Assembly (NCBI GenBank): GCA_003213015.1
Contig: QCOG01000002.1
Span: forward strand, 72,001 to 136,000
Length of the DNA stretch: 64,000 nucleotides
DNA from: Pelagibacteraceae bacterium AG-430-F16
GTDB taxonomy: Bacteria; Pseudomonadota; Alphaproteobacteria; Pelagibacterales; Pelagibacteraceae
Direction: 5' to 3'
The notes beneath the pieces are model-generated. The model was not told where the DNA came from. It was given only the letters and a program-made list of their open reading frames with translations, and did not search any database. Of this stretch, positions 52,818 through 63,371 are shown one piece after another. Position numbers and translations under genes: made by a program. The first letter of the stretch is position 1, and the number at the start of each line of letters is the position of its first letter.

Positions 52818-54031
52818 TGAATTACAAAAATAATAATTTTTATGTTGAGAATATTTCTATAGAGAAATTAGCACGATCATTTCAAACACCTTTTTACTGT
52901 TATTCAAAATCAAGGCTAAATAAAAATATAAAAAACTTTAATAAAAACTTTGAAAAAACAAAACCGTTAATATGTTTTTCAGTAAAATCTAACTCAAATT
53001 CAAAATTATTAAAGATAATCAAAGACAATGGTTTGGGTGCAGATGTTGTCTCAATTGGCGAGCTTCAAAAAGTTTTAAAAGTAGGTTTTAAACCAAACAA
53101 AATTGTGTTTTCAGGAGTTGGGAAAACTATAAATGAACTAGATTTTGCAATTAAAAAGAAAATTCTGTTGATAAACGTTGAATCTGAGAGTGAATTAAAA
53201 AATATTATCAATCTATCAAAAAATAAAAAGTCTACAGTAAATGTAGGTATAAGATTAAATCCAAACGTAAACGCTCAAACCATAGGAAAAATTTCAACTG
53301 GTAGAATGCAAGATAAATTTGGCTTGGCTTTTAGGGACGCAATCAAAATTATCGATAAATATAAAGACTCAAACTCAATTAGATTTAAATGTTTAAGTGT
53401 TCATATTGGTAGTCAAATTTTAAGTAATAAGCCTTATCAAAAAATGATACGTGTTGTAAATAATTTTCTAAAAAAAGTTTCAATAAATTTTGAATACGTA
53501 GATTTTGGAGGTGGAATGGGTATTGACTATGTTTCAAATAAAAAAACTTTTGATTTTAAAAAACTTGCTTTAGGAATTAATAAATTTTCAAAAAAAAATG
53601 AATGTAAAATTATACTTGAGCCAGGAAGATCTATAATAGGTGATACTGCTGTACTTATTTCTAAGGTTATCTACATAAAAGAAAATCTAAACAAAGATTT
53701 TATTATTTTGGATGCAGGTATGAATGATTTAATTAGGCCAGCTTTATACAATGCAAAACACATGATTATTCCTGCAAATAAATCGAGTAAAAAAAGTAAA
53801 AAAGAGTACGATTTTGTTGGTCCAATTTGCGAAACTTCAGATAGGTTTTTGAAAATGAGAAAATTTCAAAAATTAAACGAGGGAGATATTGTTATTCTAA
53901 AAGATGTAGGGGCTTATGGTTATGTATTATCATCAAACTACAATGTGCGGCCAATGCCAAAAGAAGTGTTGGTTGATAAATCAAAAACTCAAATTATTAG
54001 TAAAAGCCAATCCATTAAAGATCTTATTTAA
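52817..54031 (+). CDS. lysA: diaminopimelate decarboxylase
   Basis: TPFYCYSKSRL, CFSVKSNSNSKLLK, GADVVSIGEL, LSVHIGSQI, LEPGRSIIG, GPICETSDRF. Confidence 0.96.
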   Translation: MNYKNNNFYVENISIEKLARSFQTPFYCYSKSRLNKNIKNFNKNFEKTKPLICFSVKSNSNSKLLKIIKDNGLGADVVSIGELQKVLKVGFKPNKIVFSGVGKTINELDFAIKKKILLINVESESELKNIINLSKNKKSTVNVGIRLNPNVNAQTIGKISTGRMQDKFGLAFRDAIKIIDKYKDSNSIRFKCLSVHIGSQILSNKPYQKMIRVVNNFLKKVSINFEYVDFGGGMGIDYVSNKKTFDFKKLALGINKFSKKNECKIILEPGRSIIGDTAVLISKVIYIKENLNKDFIILDAGMNDLIRPALYNAKHMIIPANKSSKKSKKEYDFVGPICETSDRFLKMRKFQKLNEGDIVILKDVGAYGYVLSSNYNVRPMPKEVLVDKSKTQIISKSQSIKDLI

Positions 54032-54733
54032 ATGATAAGAAATATAATTTTTTTCCTTTTTTTTTATTTAGGGATTATCTTAATTTCAATTTTATTTATT
54101 CCATCACTTTTATTTCAAAAAAAAGGTGTACATTTTGGAGGTCGTTTAATGGGCATCTGGACTGGAATTTGTCTTAAACTCTTTTTAAATGTCAACATTA
54201 TAGTTAAAGGTTTGGAAAACATACCTAAAGGTAAAAAGTACTTTGTTGTTTGTTCACATCAGTCGATGTTTGAAACATTTTACTTACAAACAATATTTTA
54301 CTCATCTGTTTTTATTTTAAAAAAGGAATTAATGAAAATTCCTCTATTTGGATCCTATCTTAAGAAGATGGGGTGTGTTTCGATTGATAGAGACAAAATC
54401 TCAAAAGAAAATTTAAGTTTCACAGGATTAGTCGGAAAAGTTTTGGATGACCAAAAAAATACACTAATAATTTTTCCCCAGGGCACAAGGAAAGATTGTA
54501 AAGACAGATCAAAGTTTAAAAAAGGGTTTGTAAGAATTTACAATGACTTTCAAATAAATTGCCTACCTATCGCAATTAATTCAGGGAAAACATGGCCTAA
54601 GTCATCTTTTTTAAAAAGTAAACAAAATATAACAGTGTCTATATTAAAATCTTTTCAACCTGGAAAAGATTTAGAGCAGTTCTCTAAAGAAGTTGAAAAT
54701 TTAATTTATAAAGAATTAGATTTAATAAATTAA
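54032..54733 (+). CDS. plsC: 1-acyl-sn-glycerol-3-phosphate acyltransferase
   Basis: CSHQSMFETFYL (HX4D-like, here HQSMFE), FPQGTRKDC, LPIAINSGKTWP. Confidence 0.9.
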   Translation: MIRNIIFFLFFYLGIILISILFIPSLLFQKKGVHFGGRLMGIWTGICLKLFLNVNIIVKGLENIPKGKKYFVVCSHQSMFETFYLQTIFYSSVFILKKELMKIPLFGSYLKKMGCVSIDRDKISKENLSFTGLVGKVLDDQKNTLIIFPQGTRKDCKDRSKFKKGFVRIYNDFQINCLPIAINSGKTWPKSSFLKSKQNITVSILKSFQPGKDLEQFSKEVENLIYKELDLIN

Positions 54734-54735
54734 AT

Positions 54736-55848
54736 TTAACCTTTCATCGGCATTATCACAAAAATGCTGTCAAAATCGCTTGGATCTTTTATTAATGCTG
54801 GTGACGCAGTGTCATTAAAAAAAATTTCTATTTTTTCACCTTCTAACTCACTAGCAACATCTATCAAATATTTAGAGTTGAAAGTTATATCTAAGTCATG
54901 TTCAAATTTCACAGAAACACTTTCATTTCCATCACCACTATGAGTATTGTTGACTGATAGATCGAGTTTATCCTTTGACAATTTAATTTTTACTCCATCT
55001 TTTTTGTCTGTAGAAACAGACGCAACTCTATCTACACTGCTTTTAAATAATTCTAAATCTGCTTCCATCTTTTTCTTATTATTTTTCGGAACAACTTGAG
55101 CATAATTGGGAAATTTTCCATCTATAACTTTTGAAATAAGGACACTGTTGTCCATGGAAATTTTAATTTTTGTTTTTGAATTTGAGACTTTGATTTTTCC
55201 TTGGTTGTTTTCAAGTATTGAACAAAGTTGAAAAATTGTTTTTTTTGGTAATATTATCGGTTCAAAGTTGATGGGTTTATCAAGTCTCATTTTCGATATA
55301 GACATTCTATGAGAGTCTGTTGAAACAGCAGTCAAAAAGTTTTTATCATCCCCACTAGTAAAATGTAAAAAAATACCACTTAAATAATGTCGAGTTTCAT
55401 CATTCGAAATTGAAAACTTGCATTTATTTAATAGCTTTAAAAAACTTTGCGAGTCTAAACTAATTTCTTCAGCCTCAAATACTTCTTCCATTAATGGAAA
55501 TTCCTGAGGATCAATGCAATTTAATTTAAATTTTGATTTTTCAGACTCCAGTTGCATCTTATTTTCTGACAGACTTTCTAAGTTAATTTTTTTTCCTGAA
55601 CTGAATTTTCTGACAATATCGTACATTATAAGAGAATTTGTGGTTGTTTTGCCTTCCTTTTCAATTTCAACACTTTGAATTCGATGAACAAAAATCATAT
55701 CTAGATCTGTTGCGGTTATAATTAGTTCTTTCCCACTCGCCTCTAAAAGAACATTAGATAAAATTGGCAGTGTACTTCTTCTTTCAATTACATTTTGACA
55801 AAAACTTAATGACTCTTGGAGATCTTTTTGATTTACACTAAACTTCAT
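54736..55848 (-). CDS. dnaN: DNA polymerase III beta sliding clamp
   Basis: MKFSVNQKDLQESLSFCQNVIERRSTLPILSNVLLEA, ATDLDM, C-terminal FVIMPMKG. Confidence 0.95.
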   Translation of the reverse strand: MKFSVNQKDLQESLSFCQNVIERRSTLPILSNVLLEASGKELIITATDLDMIFVHRIQSVEIEKEGKTTTNSLIMYDIVRKFSSGKKINLESLSENKMQLESEKSKFKLNCIDPQEFPLMEEVFEAEEISLDSQSFLKLLNKCKFSISNDETRHYLSGIFLHFTSGDDKNFLTAVSTDSHRMSISKMRLDKPINFEPIILPKKTIFQLCSILENNQGKIKVSNSKTKIKISMDNSVLISKVIDGKFPNYAQVVPKNNKKKMEADLELFKSSVDRVASVSTDKKDGVKIKLSKDKLDLSVNNTHSGDGNESVSVKFEHDLDITFNSKYLIDVASELEGEKIEIFFNDTASPALIKDPSDFDSIFVIMPMKG

Positions 55849-57241
55849 TTTCTGATTTAAACATTACCTGGTTTTTGAGATAGTTTATTCCATTATTTAT
55901 TTCGCTATTTTCTACCTTTAATTTCTCTATAGTTTTTACGGAGTGAATTATTGTTGTATGATCTCTGTTTGAAAATTCTCTACCTATTTCTGGTAAGGAT
56001 TTTGATGTAAGTATTTTTGACAAGTAAATTGCTACCTGCCTAGGTCTTACTAAATATCTTGATCTTCTTGAAGAAAGCATTTCATTTTTACTTATTTTAA
56101 AATATTTACAAACTAAAGTTTGAATATTATCTATAGAGACTTTGGCTTCGTTTATGTTTAGGAGGTCTTTAAGTATTATTTTAGTTTCTGAAATATTTGG
56201 AACTCTTTCATATATCCTTGCAAATGAAGCAATTCTATTTAAAGCACCAACCAGTTCCCTTATACTGCTTCTAATTTCATAACCAATAAATTTTAGTATT
56301 TCTTCCGATATATTAATCTTTTCATTATAGTATAAATTAAGTTCATTAGTTTTTTCTTTGAGAATCTTATATCTCAATTCATATTCAGGATTTTGAATAT
56401 CAACCACCAATCCTCCTGAAAACCTAGATTTAATTCTTTCTTGTATTCTTTTTAACTTATTTGGAGGTCTATCTGCTGAAACAACTATTTGTGACCCTTT
56501 TTCCAGCAAAGCATTAAACGTATGAAAAAACTCTTCTTGCATAGCCTCTTTTCCATCCATAAATTGAATATCGTCTATAATTAAAACGTTGGTGTTTCTA
56601 AAATTATCTTTAAATCTAACCATTTCGTTACTTTTTATAGATTTAACAAATTGGTACATAAATCTTTCTGCTGAGATAAATGTGACTTTGTTTTCAGGTT
56701 TAAGCTTTAAACCAATAGCATTTAACAAATGAGTTTTCCCCATACCTACACCTCCGTACAAATACAAAGGATTATAATGAGATATATTTTCTGATACTTT
56801 TTTTGATGCTTCAAAAGCTAGTTTATTACTTGTTCCGATGATGAAATTATCAAATGATTTATTTTGATCAATTCTGTTGTACTGTAGAAAACTGTCTTTT
56901 AAGAATGAGATATTGTCATCTTTTTTAATAATATTATTTACTGCTTTACCTTTTTCATGTTCTTTATCTTCAATTCTAAATTCTATTCTAGAAATTTCCC
57001 TTATCTGTTTTTTAACAATTTTTAAAATTTCATCTAAATATCTTGATACAATCCAATCTCTAAGAAATCTTGTTGAAACTGAAACAACTAAATAATTGTT
57101 ATGTTGCTCTTCAAAAAATATCTTTTTTAGCCAGCTCTCATAAATTTCAGAACCAAATTTTGATTTCATTTCTTTTTGAATATCTGTCCATATTAGGTTT
57201 GCATCCTTTTTTTGATTGAAATCTTTATTTAAATTTTTCAT
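55838..57241 (-). CDS. dnaA: chromosomal replication initiator DnaA
   Basis: NPLYLYGGVGMGKTHLLNAIG, VLIIDDIQFMDGKEAMQEEFFHTFN, SRRSRYLVRPRQVAIYLSK, FSNRDHTTIIHSVKTIEK. Confidence 0.97.
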   Translation of the reverse strand: MKNLNKDFNQKKDANLIWTDIQKEMKSKFGSEIYESWLKKIFFEEQHNNYLVVSVSTRFLRDWIVSRYLDEILKIVKKQIREISRIEFRIEDKEHEKGKAVNNIIKKDDNISFLKDSFLQYNRIDQNKSFDNFIIGTSNKLAFEASKKVSENISHYNPLYLYGGVGMGKTHLLNAIGLKLKPENKVTFISAERFMYQFVKSIKSNEMVRFKDNFRNTNVLIIDDIQFMDGKEAMQEEFFHTFNALLEKGSQIVVSADRPPNKLKRIQERIKSRFSGGLVVDIQNPEYELRYKILKEKTNELNLYYNEKINISEEILKFIGYEIRSSIRELVGALNRIASFARIYERVPNISETKIILKDLLNINEAKVSIDNIQTLVCKYFKISKNEMLSSRRSRYLVRPRQVAIYLSKILTSKSLPEIGREFSNRDHTTIIHSVKTIEKLKVENSEINNGINYLKNQVMFKSENEV

Positions 57242-57531
57242 GTGAAGTTATTTCTAGCTAATCTTTAAAAAATCTTTATTCAATAAAATATTTCTCTGAT
57301 CAAAAGAAATTTAAAATCCTTAATTGAATGAAATTAAAAATTGTATAAATTTATGATTGAAAAACGATTAGCCTTAAAATTGAATTCAATTTTTAATATT
57401 TAAGTAAATAAAGATTTACTTTTTTGATTTACAAAAACTCCAACATGTTGTGTTTAAAGTTTAGAACCTAATTACATTTTGTGGCAAGACTTTTTTCTAT
57501 ATATGGTAAAAAAGATTTAACCGGAGGTTGT
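57242..57531. other. oriC?: candidate replication origin region (dnaA-rpsT intergenic)
   Basis: 290-bp AT-rich gap beside dnaA with an 18-bp perfect palindrome (57376-57393), an 8-bp-arm hairpin (57402-57421) and a 10-bp palindrome (57441-57450); no strong DnaA box found by eye. Confidence 0.35.
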
Positions 57532-57792
57532 TTAGAGAGAATTTATTTTTCTCGTAATCTTAGAAACGTTTCGAGTTGCGTTTCCTTTTTTAATTACACC
57601 GGTCTTAGCAATTTTCATTAATTCTGAGTTCAATTTGGGTAAGTAGGAAAGGGCTTCCTTCTTTTTCTTACTATCAATCAATTTTTTCATTTTTTTTAAG
57701 GCAATTTTATAACGGCTTTTACGGGTCTTATTAACCTCTGTTTGCCTTTTTATTCGTCTAATTCTTTTAATTGCTGATTTTGTATTTGCCAT
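57532..57792 (-). CDS. rpsT: 30S ribosomal protein S20
   Basis: MANTKSAIKRIRRIKRQTEVNKTRKSRYKIALKKM ... VIKKGNATRNVSKITRKINSL. Confidence 0.96.
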   Translation of the reverse strand: MANTKSAIKRIRRIKRQTEVNKTRKSRYKIALKKMKKLIDSKKKKEALSYLPKLNSELMKIAKTGVIKKGNATRNVSKITRKINSL

Positions 57793-57839
57793 TTTTGCGA
57801 TGGTATATCCTCTCTACGTTGGACGGTCAATAGGTATTT

Positions 57840-58697
57840 TTACTTTTGACAAACGGAGCATATAAAAGTAGATCTGTTTGAAATTATTTTTCTTCTAATT
57901 TGCCCAGAGCATTTATTCCGACTACATTTTTTTTTTGCACGATCATACACTTTAAATTCAGACTGGAAATTTCCACTTTTACCTGTAATCCCCTTAAAAT
58001 CTCTTATAGAGGAACCCCCAAATCGTATAGCTTTATTTAAAATTATTTTTGAATACTTAACTATTTTTTTATTTTCGTCTAAATTAATCAGGTAAGATTT
58101 TTTAAACGGATTAATCTTCGCCTGAAATAATATCTCATTTACATAAATATTACCTAAGCCGGAGACTAATTTTTGATCTAACAATAAGTTCTTTATATTT
58201 TTTGTTCTATTCTTTAAAATTTTTCTCAGATATTTTTTGTTAAAATCTTTACTTATCGCCTCAGGGCCTATCCGAGTAAAAAACCTTAGATAATCACTCT
58301 TGTTATTTAAAATCTTAAAAAAACCAAACCTTCTAGGATCGTTGTAAATTAGTTTAAAATTTTTAAACCTGAAAATTATATGATTGTGTTTCTTTGGTAG
58401 ACTTTGAGACCCATAAAAACTCAAATTAGTAATCTTTTTTTTTAAACCCATAAAATGAAGTGTGCCTGACATGCCCAAGTGGATCACACAATAAAGATGA
58501 TTATTAAATACCAAAATAAGATATTTTGATTTTCTTTGAATCTTTTCTATGACGGCATTTTTGAATATTTGTTCAAAATCCTTTGGTACTTTAAGTCTCA
58601 GGTTTCGGTTATTGACTTGAATTTTTATTATTTTGCGGTTCTTTACCTGTCTATTTAAAGACTGTCTTACTATTTCTACTTCTGGTAATTCTGGCAT
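57840..58697 (-). CDS. mutM: formamidopyrimidine-DNA glycosylase
   Basis: MPELPEVEIVRQSL, GLGNIYVNEILFQAKINP, C-terminal zinc finger CSRNKCSGQIRRKIISNRSTFICSVCQK. Confidence 0.96.
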   Translation of the reverse strand: MPELPEVEIVRQSLNRQVKNRKIIKIQVNNRNLRLKVPKDFEQIFKNAVIEKIQRKSKYLILVFNNHLYCVIHLGMSGTLHFMGLKKKITNLSFYGSQSLPKKHNHIIFRFKNFKLIYNDPRRFGFFKILNNKSDYLRFFTRIGPEAISKDFNKKYLRKILKNRTKNIKNLLLDQKLVSGLGNIYVNEILFQAKINPFKKSYLINLDENKKIVKYSKIILNKAIRFGGSSIRDFKGITGKSGNFQSEFKVYDRAKKKCSRNKCSGQIRRKIISNRSTFICSVCQK

Positions 58698-58731
58698 TAA
58701 ATATTATATTATACTTTTATAACATTTAAAT

Positions 58732-59436
58732 ATGCAACAAAATCTACAAAAAAAAAGAGGCCTTGTAAAAAAAGTTTTTGATAACGTCTATAATAAGTAT
58801 GATCTCATGAATGATTTCATGTCTTTAGGTGTCCACAGACAGTGGAAAAGAGAACTAATCAGACAAATGAATCCTTATCCTGAGACTAGCTTAATCGACG
58901 TTGCATGCGGTACTGGTGATATTGCTAAATTATTTGCTGATAATACATCCAATAAATCAAAAATATTATGTGTCGATTTTAATAAAAAGATGTTGGATGG
59001 GGGTAAAAAAAGATTATCAAACTACAAAAATATAAAATGGAAAGTTTCTAGAGCTGAAAAAATTGATGCACCAAATGAAACCTTTGATTATTACACAATC
59101 AGCTTTGGTCTAAGAAATACAAAAAATCTAAATTCATCTATATCGGAAGCTTATAGAGTTTTAAAAAAAGGAGGCAGATTTTTCTGTCTTGAGTTTTCAA
59201 AAATTCAAAATCAAAATTTAGATTTCATTTATAAACAGTATTCGAAACTAATACCATTAATAGGAAAATTAGTAGTTGGAAAAAGTGCACCTTATGAATA
59301 CTTAGTTCAAAGTATTGATGAATTTGTTAATCAAGAAGAATTACTTGATTTAATCAAAAGTAAAAATTTTTACAATGCAAGTTATAAAAATTTGTCTGGA
59401 GGCATTGTATCTATACATACAGGTTGGAAAATATGA
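58732..59436 (+). CDS. ubiE: ubiquinone/menaquinone biosynthesis methyltransferase
   Basis: VFDNVYNKYDLMNDFMSLGVHRQWKRELI, DVACGTGDIAKLF, YTISFGLRNTKNLNSSISEAYRVLKKGGRF. Confidence 0.95.
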   Translation: MQQNLQKKRGLVKKVFDNVYNKYDLMNDFMSLGVHRQWKRELIRQMNPYPETSLIDVACGTGDIAKLFADNTSNKSKILCVDFNKKMLDGGKKRLSNYKNIKWKVSRAEKIDAPNETFDYYTISFGLRNTKNLNSSISEAYRVLKKGGRFFCLEFSKIQNQNLDFIYKQYSKLIPLIGKLVVGKSAPYEYLVQSIDEFVNQEELLDLIKSKNFYNASYKNLSGGIVSIHTGWKI

Positions 59437-60992
59437 TTTTTAATAAGTTCTTTATACTTTTTAAAATTGGAAGGAAAATTGGCAAATCTAATATAATAAA
59501 TATAGTTTCGGAAACTCATAAAATACCAGTATTCATCAAAATATTTTTTAATTTACTGGCTTTTTCATTTTCAAGTTCAAAAGATACCAATAGTAAGGAA
59601 AGCTTAAGTGCATCAATACAAGAAATGGGAACTACTTTCATAAAACTTGGTCAATTCTTAGCTACACGTCCAGATATAATCGGTGAAAAATTGTCTAAAG
59701 AACTTGTGTCTCTTCAAGATAAATTACCTCCTTTTTCAAAAAAAGACGCAGAAAAAATCATAATCGAAAATTTAGGTCAGTCTAATTTTGAAGATATAAT
59801 TGACTTATCAGATCCTATAGCAGCAGCTTCGATAGCCCAAGTCCACAAAGCAAAAATTAAAGAAGATAATACGATCAAAAATGTTGCCATAAAAGTTTTA
59901 AGACCAAACATAAAGAAAATTTTTAATGAAGAGATAGATGCTATTATGTTATTGGCGTATATTGTTGAAAGTCTAATCACTAAAACTAAAAGACTAAAAC
60001 TCATTGAAGTTGTTTTTCTTTTCAAAGAGATAACAAATCACGAGATGGACCTAAGATTTGAAGCTGCAGCTGCAAATGAGTATGCAGAAAACACCAAAAA
60101 TGATTTGGGATTTTTTGTACCTAAAATATATTGGAATTTTACAAGCGAAAGTGTTTTAACTTTGGATTGGGTGGATGGTGTCTCAATAAGAGAAAAGGAC
60201 TTGCTTAAAGAAAGAAATATTGAAACTTCTAAAATTGCTACCAATTTAATTCAACATTTTTTAAGACATGCGGTCCGCGATGGATTTTTTCATGCTGACA
60301 TGCATCAAGGAAATATATTTATTAATGAGTCTTCTCAAATAGTTCCGATAGATTTTGGTATAATGGGAAGAATAGATAAACTTAGTAGACGATACTTAGC
60401 AGAAATTTTGTATGGATTTGTTCGTAGAGATTACAAAAAAGTAGCTGAAGTACATTTGTTAGCTGGATTAGTGCCTAAGGGAACGTCTGTAGAAGAGTTA
60501 GCTCAAGCTTTAAGATCTATCGGGGAGCCAATATTTGGTCAAAGTGTAAAAGACATATCAGGTGGGAAACTATTAAAACAATTATTTGATATTACAGAAA
60601 AATTTAATATGCAAACTCAACCACAATTACTTCTTTTACAAAAAACAATGGTTGTAGTAGAGGGTGTTGCAAGAAATTTAGATCCAAACAATAATATATG
60701 GGAGACCTCTAGACCTGTCTTGGAGAACTGGTTAAAAGAAACTAAAGATCCTATCAAGAATATGATGGATACCTTAAAAGACTCTTCTGAAGTAATAAAA
60801 AGAATTCCTGAGTTACCTAAAATAATGGACAACGCAAATCAGGCATTAGCATTTTTAGCAAGTGGTCAGATACCTCAAAATACAAATTCTTTTTCTTCTT
60901 TTAATGATAAAAAAAATGAGATGAAATCAATTAGAAATCAAAGTATAATTGGTTTATTAATGCTTGTCTTTTTAGGTGTCATAGTATTTTAA
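59424..60992 (+). CDS. ubiB: UbiB-family (ABC1/ADCK) atypical kinase
   Basis: EMGTTFIKLGQFLATRPDIIGEKLSKELVSLQDKLPPF, AAASIAQVHKAKI, FFHADMHQGNIFI. Confidence 0.94.
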   Translation: MENMIFNKFFILFKIGRKIGKSNIINIVSETHKIPVFIKIFFNLLAFSFSSSKDTNSKESLSASIQEMGTTFIKLGQFLATRPDIIGEKLSKELVSLQDKLPPFSKKDAEKIIIENLGQSNFEDIIDLSDPIAAASIAQVHKAKIKEDNTIKNVAIKVLRPNIKKIFNEEIDAIMLLAYIVESLITKTKRLKLIEVVFLFKEITNHEMDLRFEAAAANEYAENTKNDLGFFVPKIYWNFTSESVLTLDWVDGVSIREKDLLKERNIETSKIATNLIQHFLRHAVRDGFFHADMHQGNIFINESSQIVPIDFGIMGRIDKLSRRYLAEILYGFVRRDYKKVAEVHLLAGLVPKGTSVEELAQALRSIGEPIFGQSVKDISGGKLLKQLFDITEKFNMQTQPQLLLLQKTMVVVEGVARNLDPNNNIWETSRPVLENWLKETKDPIKNMMDTLKDSSEVIKRIPELPKIMDNANQALAFLASGQIPQNTNSFSSFNDKKNEMKSIRNQSIIGLLMLVFLGVIVF

Positions 60993-60998
60993 TTCTGT

Positions 60999-62213
60999 AT
61001 GAAATTTTTAGAAAATAAAAAAATATTGATTATAATTACAGGTGGAATTGCCGCTTATAAAACACTTGATCTAATTAGAAAATTATCAAAACTTAACTGT
61101 GAAATAAAAACAGTTCTAACTAAAAGTGGTAAAGAATTTGTAACACCTCTATCAATTACTTCATTGTCAAAGAATAAAGTTTATACAGATTTATTTTCAG
61201 TAGAGAATGAAAGTGAAATGGATCATATATCTCTTTCAAGATGGTCTGATTTAATACTTGTTGCTCCAGCCTCTTCTAATTTTCTTACGAAAATTTCAAA
61301 TGGTTTTTCAGATGATTTAGCAAGTACTGTAATTAAAGCATCAGACAAAAAGGTTTTCTTGTGTCCAGCAATGAACGTTAGAATGTGGGAACATGCATCA
61401 AATAAGCAGAGTATAAGCACCTTAAAGAGTTATGGTTATAAAATTTTAGGACCAGAAATTGGTGAAATGGCTTGTGGTGAATTTGGGGAAGGGAAGATGT
61501 TAGAGGTTGATGAAATTATTAATAAACTTGAACTTTATTTTAAACAAGTAAGTAAAAACAAAAAATTAAAAGCAATAGTTACTGCTGGACCTACTCAAGA
61601 ATTGATTGATCCTGTAAGATTTATCACCAATAGATCTAGTGGTAAGCAAGGATATGAAATTGCAAATTCTCTAGTAGAAAATGGATTTGATACAACCTTA
61701 ATATCTGGACCTACCAACTTAGAGCCGAATGATAACTTAAAATTAATAAAGGTCAAAACTGGTGAAGAAATGTACGAAAAGACAATGGAGTTACTTCCAT
61801 GTGATCTTGCAATTTTTGCAGCTGCGGTATCAGATTTTAAGATAAAAAAATTTAATAAAGATAAAATTAAAAAAAATAAAGATCAAAGTTTTGATTTAGA
61901 CTTAAATCCAGATATTTTAGAATTGGTTTCCAAAAGTAACAAAAAACCAAAAATTGTTGTTGGTTTTGCCGCCGAGTCTGAAAATTTATTCGATAATGCA
62001 AGATCAAAACTAGAAAAAAAAGGTTGTGATTTGATTGTTGCAAATGATGTAAGTAATAATGAAATTGGGTTTGAGTCTGATTTTAACGAAGTTCATTTGT
62101 TTTATAAAAACAAAAATATAGATGATGATAAAATTCCAAAAAATTTCAAATCTGTCATTGCAGATGAATTAATTAAAAAAATTACGAATAAATTTAATTT
62201 TTTTAATGATTAA
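60999..62213 (+). CDS. coaBC: phosphopantothenoylcysteine decarboxylase/phosphopantothenate--cysteine ligase
   Basis: ITGGIAAYKTLDLIRKL, VAPASSNFLTKISNGFSDDLAS, CPAMNVRMWEH, TAGPTQELIDPVRFITNRSSGKQGYEIA. Confidence 0.96.
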   Translation: MKFLENKKILIIITGGIAAYKTLDLIRKLSKLNCEIKTVLTKSGKEFVTPLSITSLSKNKVYTDLFSVENESEMDHISLSRWSDLILVAPASSNFLTKISNGFSDDLASTVIKASDKKVFLCPAMNVRMWEHASNKQSISTLKSYGYKILGPEIGEMACGEFGEGKMLEVDEIINKLELYFKQVSKNKKLKAIVTAGPTQELIDPVRFITNRSSGKQGYEIANSLVENGFDTTLISGPTNLEPNDNLKLIKVKTGEEMYEKTMELLPCDLAIFAAAVSDFKIKKFNKDKIKKNKDQSFDLDLNPDILELVSKSNKKPKIVVGFAAESENLFDNARSKLEKKGCDLIVANDVSNNEIGFESDFNEVHLFYKNKNIDDDKIPKNFKSVIADELIKKITNKFNFFND

Positions 62214-62646
62214 GGTTTTAATTAAAAAGTTAAACCAAAAAGTAAAAATTCCCTCTTACAAAACGATGGGGTCCTCTGGAGTTGATCTTGAAGCATTTTT
62301 GGAAAATCCAATAGAAATAGAGCCAAATAAATCTGCTTTGATTCCAACCGGACTTGCTATTGCTATACCTGAAGACGCCGAGGTTCAAATACGCCCAAGG
62401 TCTGGTCTTGCAGCTAAGTCTAGTATCGGAGTGCTTAACTCACCAGGTACGATTGATAGTGATTATCGTGGAGAGATAAAAGTTATCCTTTTTAATCATG
62501 GTAATGAAAAATTTTTAGTCAATAATGGAGATAGAATTGCTCAAATGGTATTGATGCCTGTTTTAAAATTTGAATTTGAAGAAACGAAAGATTTGCCAGA
62601 CACTTTGAGAGGGTCAGGTGGATTTGGATCTACTGGAAAAAAATGA
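62206..62646 (+). CDS. dut: dUTP diphosphatase
   Basis: MGSSGVDLEAFLE, RPRSGLAAKSSIGVLNSPGTIDSDYRGEIKVIL, RIAQMVLMPV, RGSGGFGSTGK. Confidence 0.97.
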   Translation: MIKVLIKKLNQKVKIPSYKTMGSSGVDLEAFLENPIEIEPNKSALIPTGLAIAIPEDAEVQIRPRSGLAAKSSIGVLNSPGTIDSDYRGEIKVILFNHGNEKFLVNNGDRIAQMVLMPVLKFEFEETKDLPDTLRGSGGFGSTGKK

Positions 62647-63371
62647 ACTTAAAAACAAATGAACTTGAGCGATACTCACGACAAATAATCATAAAGGATA
62701 TTGGTATCGAAGGACAAAGAAAAATTAAAAACTCAAAAGTTCTTATTGTTGGATTAGGTGGATTAGGGTGTCCCGTTGCAGAATATTTGTCTAGAAGTGG
62801 GGTAGGTACGATTGGTTTAATCGATCATGATAAAATAGATCTTTCAAATATACATAGGCAATCTATGTTTACTACAAAAGATATTGGTAAGTACAAAGTA
62901 AAAGTAGTTAGTGACAGAGTTAAAAAGATTAATCCAAACACAAAAATAGAAAGTTATAAAAAAAAATTAAATCAATCAAATGTTGAAAACCTAATAAGGA
63001 ATTTTGATATAGTGGTAGATGGAACAGATAATTTCACAAGTAAGTTTCTTGTGAATGAGTTTTCTAGGAAATTAAAAAAAATTTTCGTATGTGGTGCGAT
63101 TAGTAAATTTGATGGTCACATATTTAGTTTTAACTTTTCAAAAGATAAGAGGCTGTGTTTAAAATCTTTTTATCAAACAATACCAAGTGACGAAGTTTTA
63201 AATTGTGAGGCAGACGGTGTTGTCGGTACAATAGCAAGTGTTGTAGGTAGTATTCAGGCAAATGAGGTAATTAAAAATATTTTAGGAATTGGAAAAAGTT
63301 TAAATGGTAAAGTTTTGATAATAAACCTTTTAAATTTAGATTTTAGGATAAGTAATCTTAAAAAGATATGA
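62643..63371 (+). CDS. HesA/MoeB/ThiF family adenylyltransferase
   Basis: ERYSRQIIIKDIGIEGQRKIKNSKVLIVGLGGLGCPVAEYLSRSGVGTIGLIDHDKIDLSNIHRQ. Confidence 0.92.
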   Translation: MNLKTNELERYSRQIIIKDIGIEGQRKIKNSKVLIVGLGGLGCPVAEYLSRSGVGTIGLIDHDKIDLSNIHRQSMFTTKDIGKYKVKVVSDRVKKINPNTKIESYKKKLNQSNVENLIRNFDIVVDGTDNFTSKFLVNEFSRKLKKIFVCGAISKFDGHIFSFNFSKDKRLCLKSFYQTIPSDEVLNCEADGVVGTIASVVGSIQANEVIKNILGIGKSLNGKVLIINLLNLDFRISNLKKI

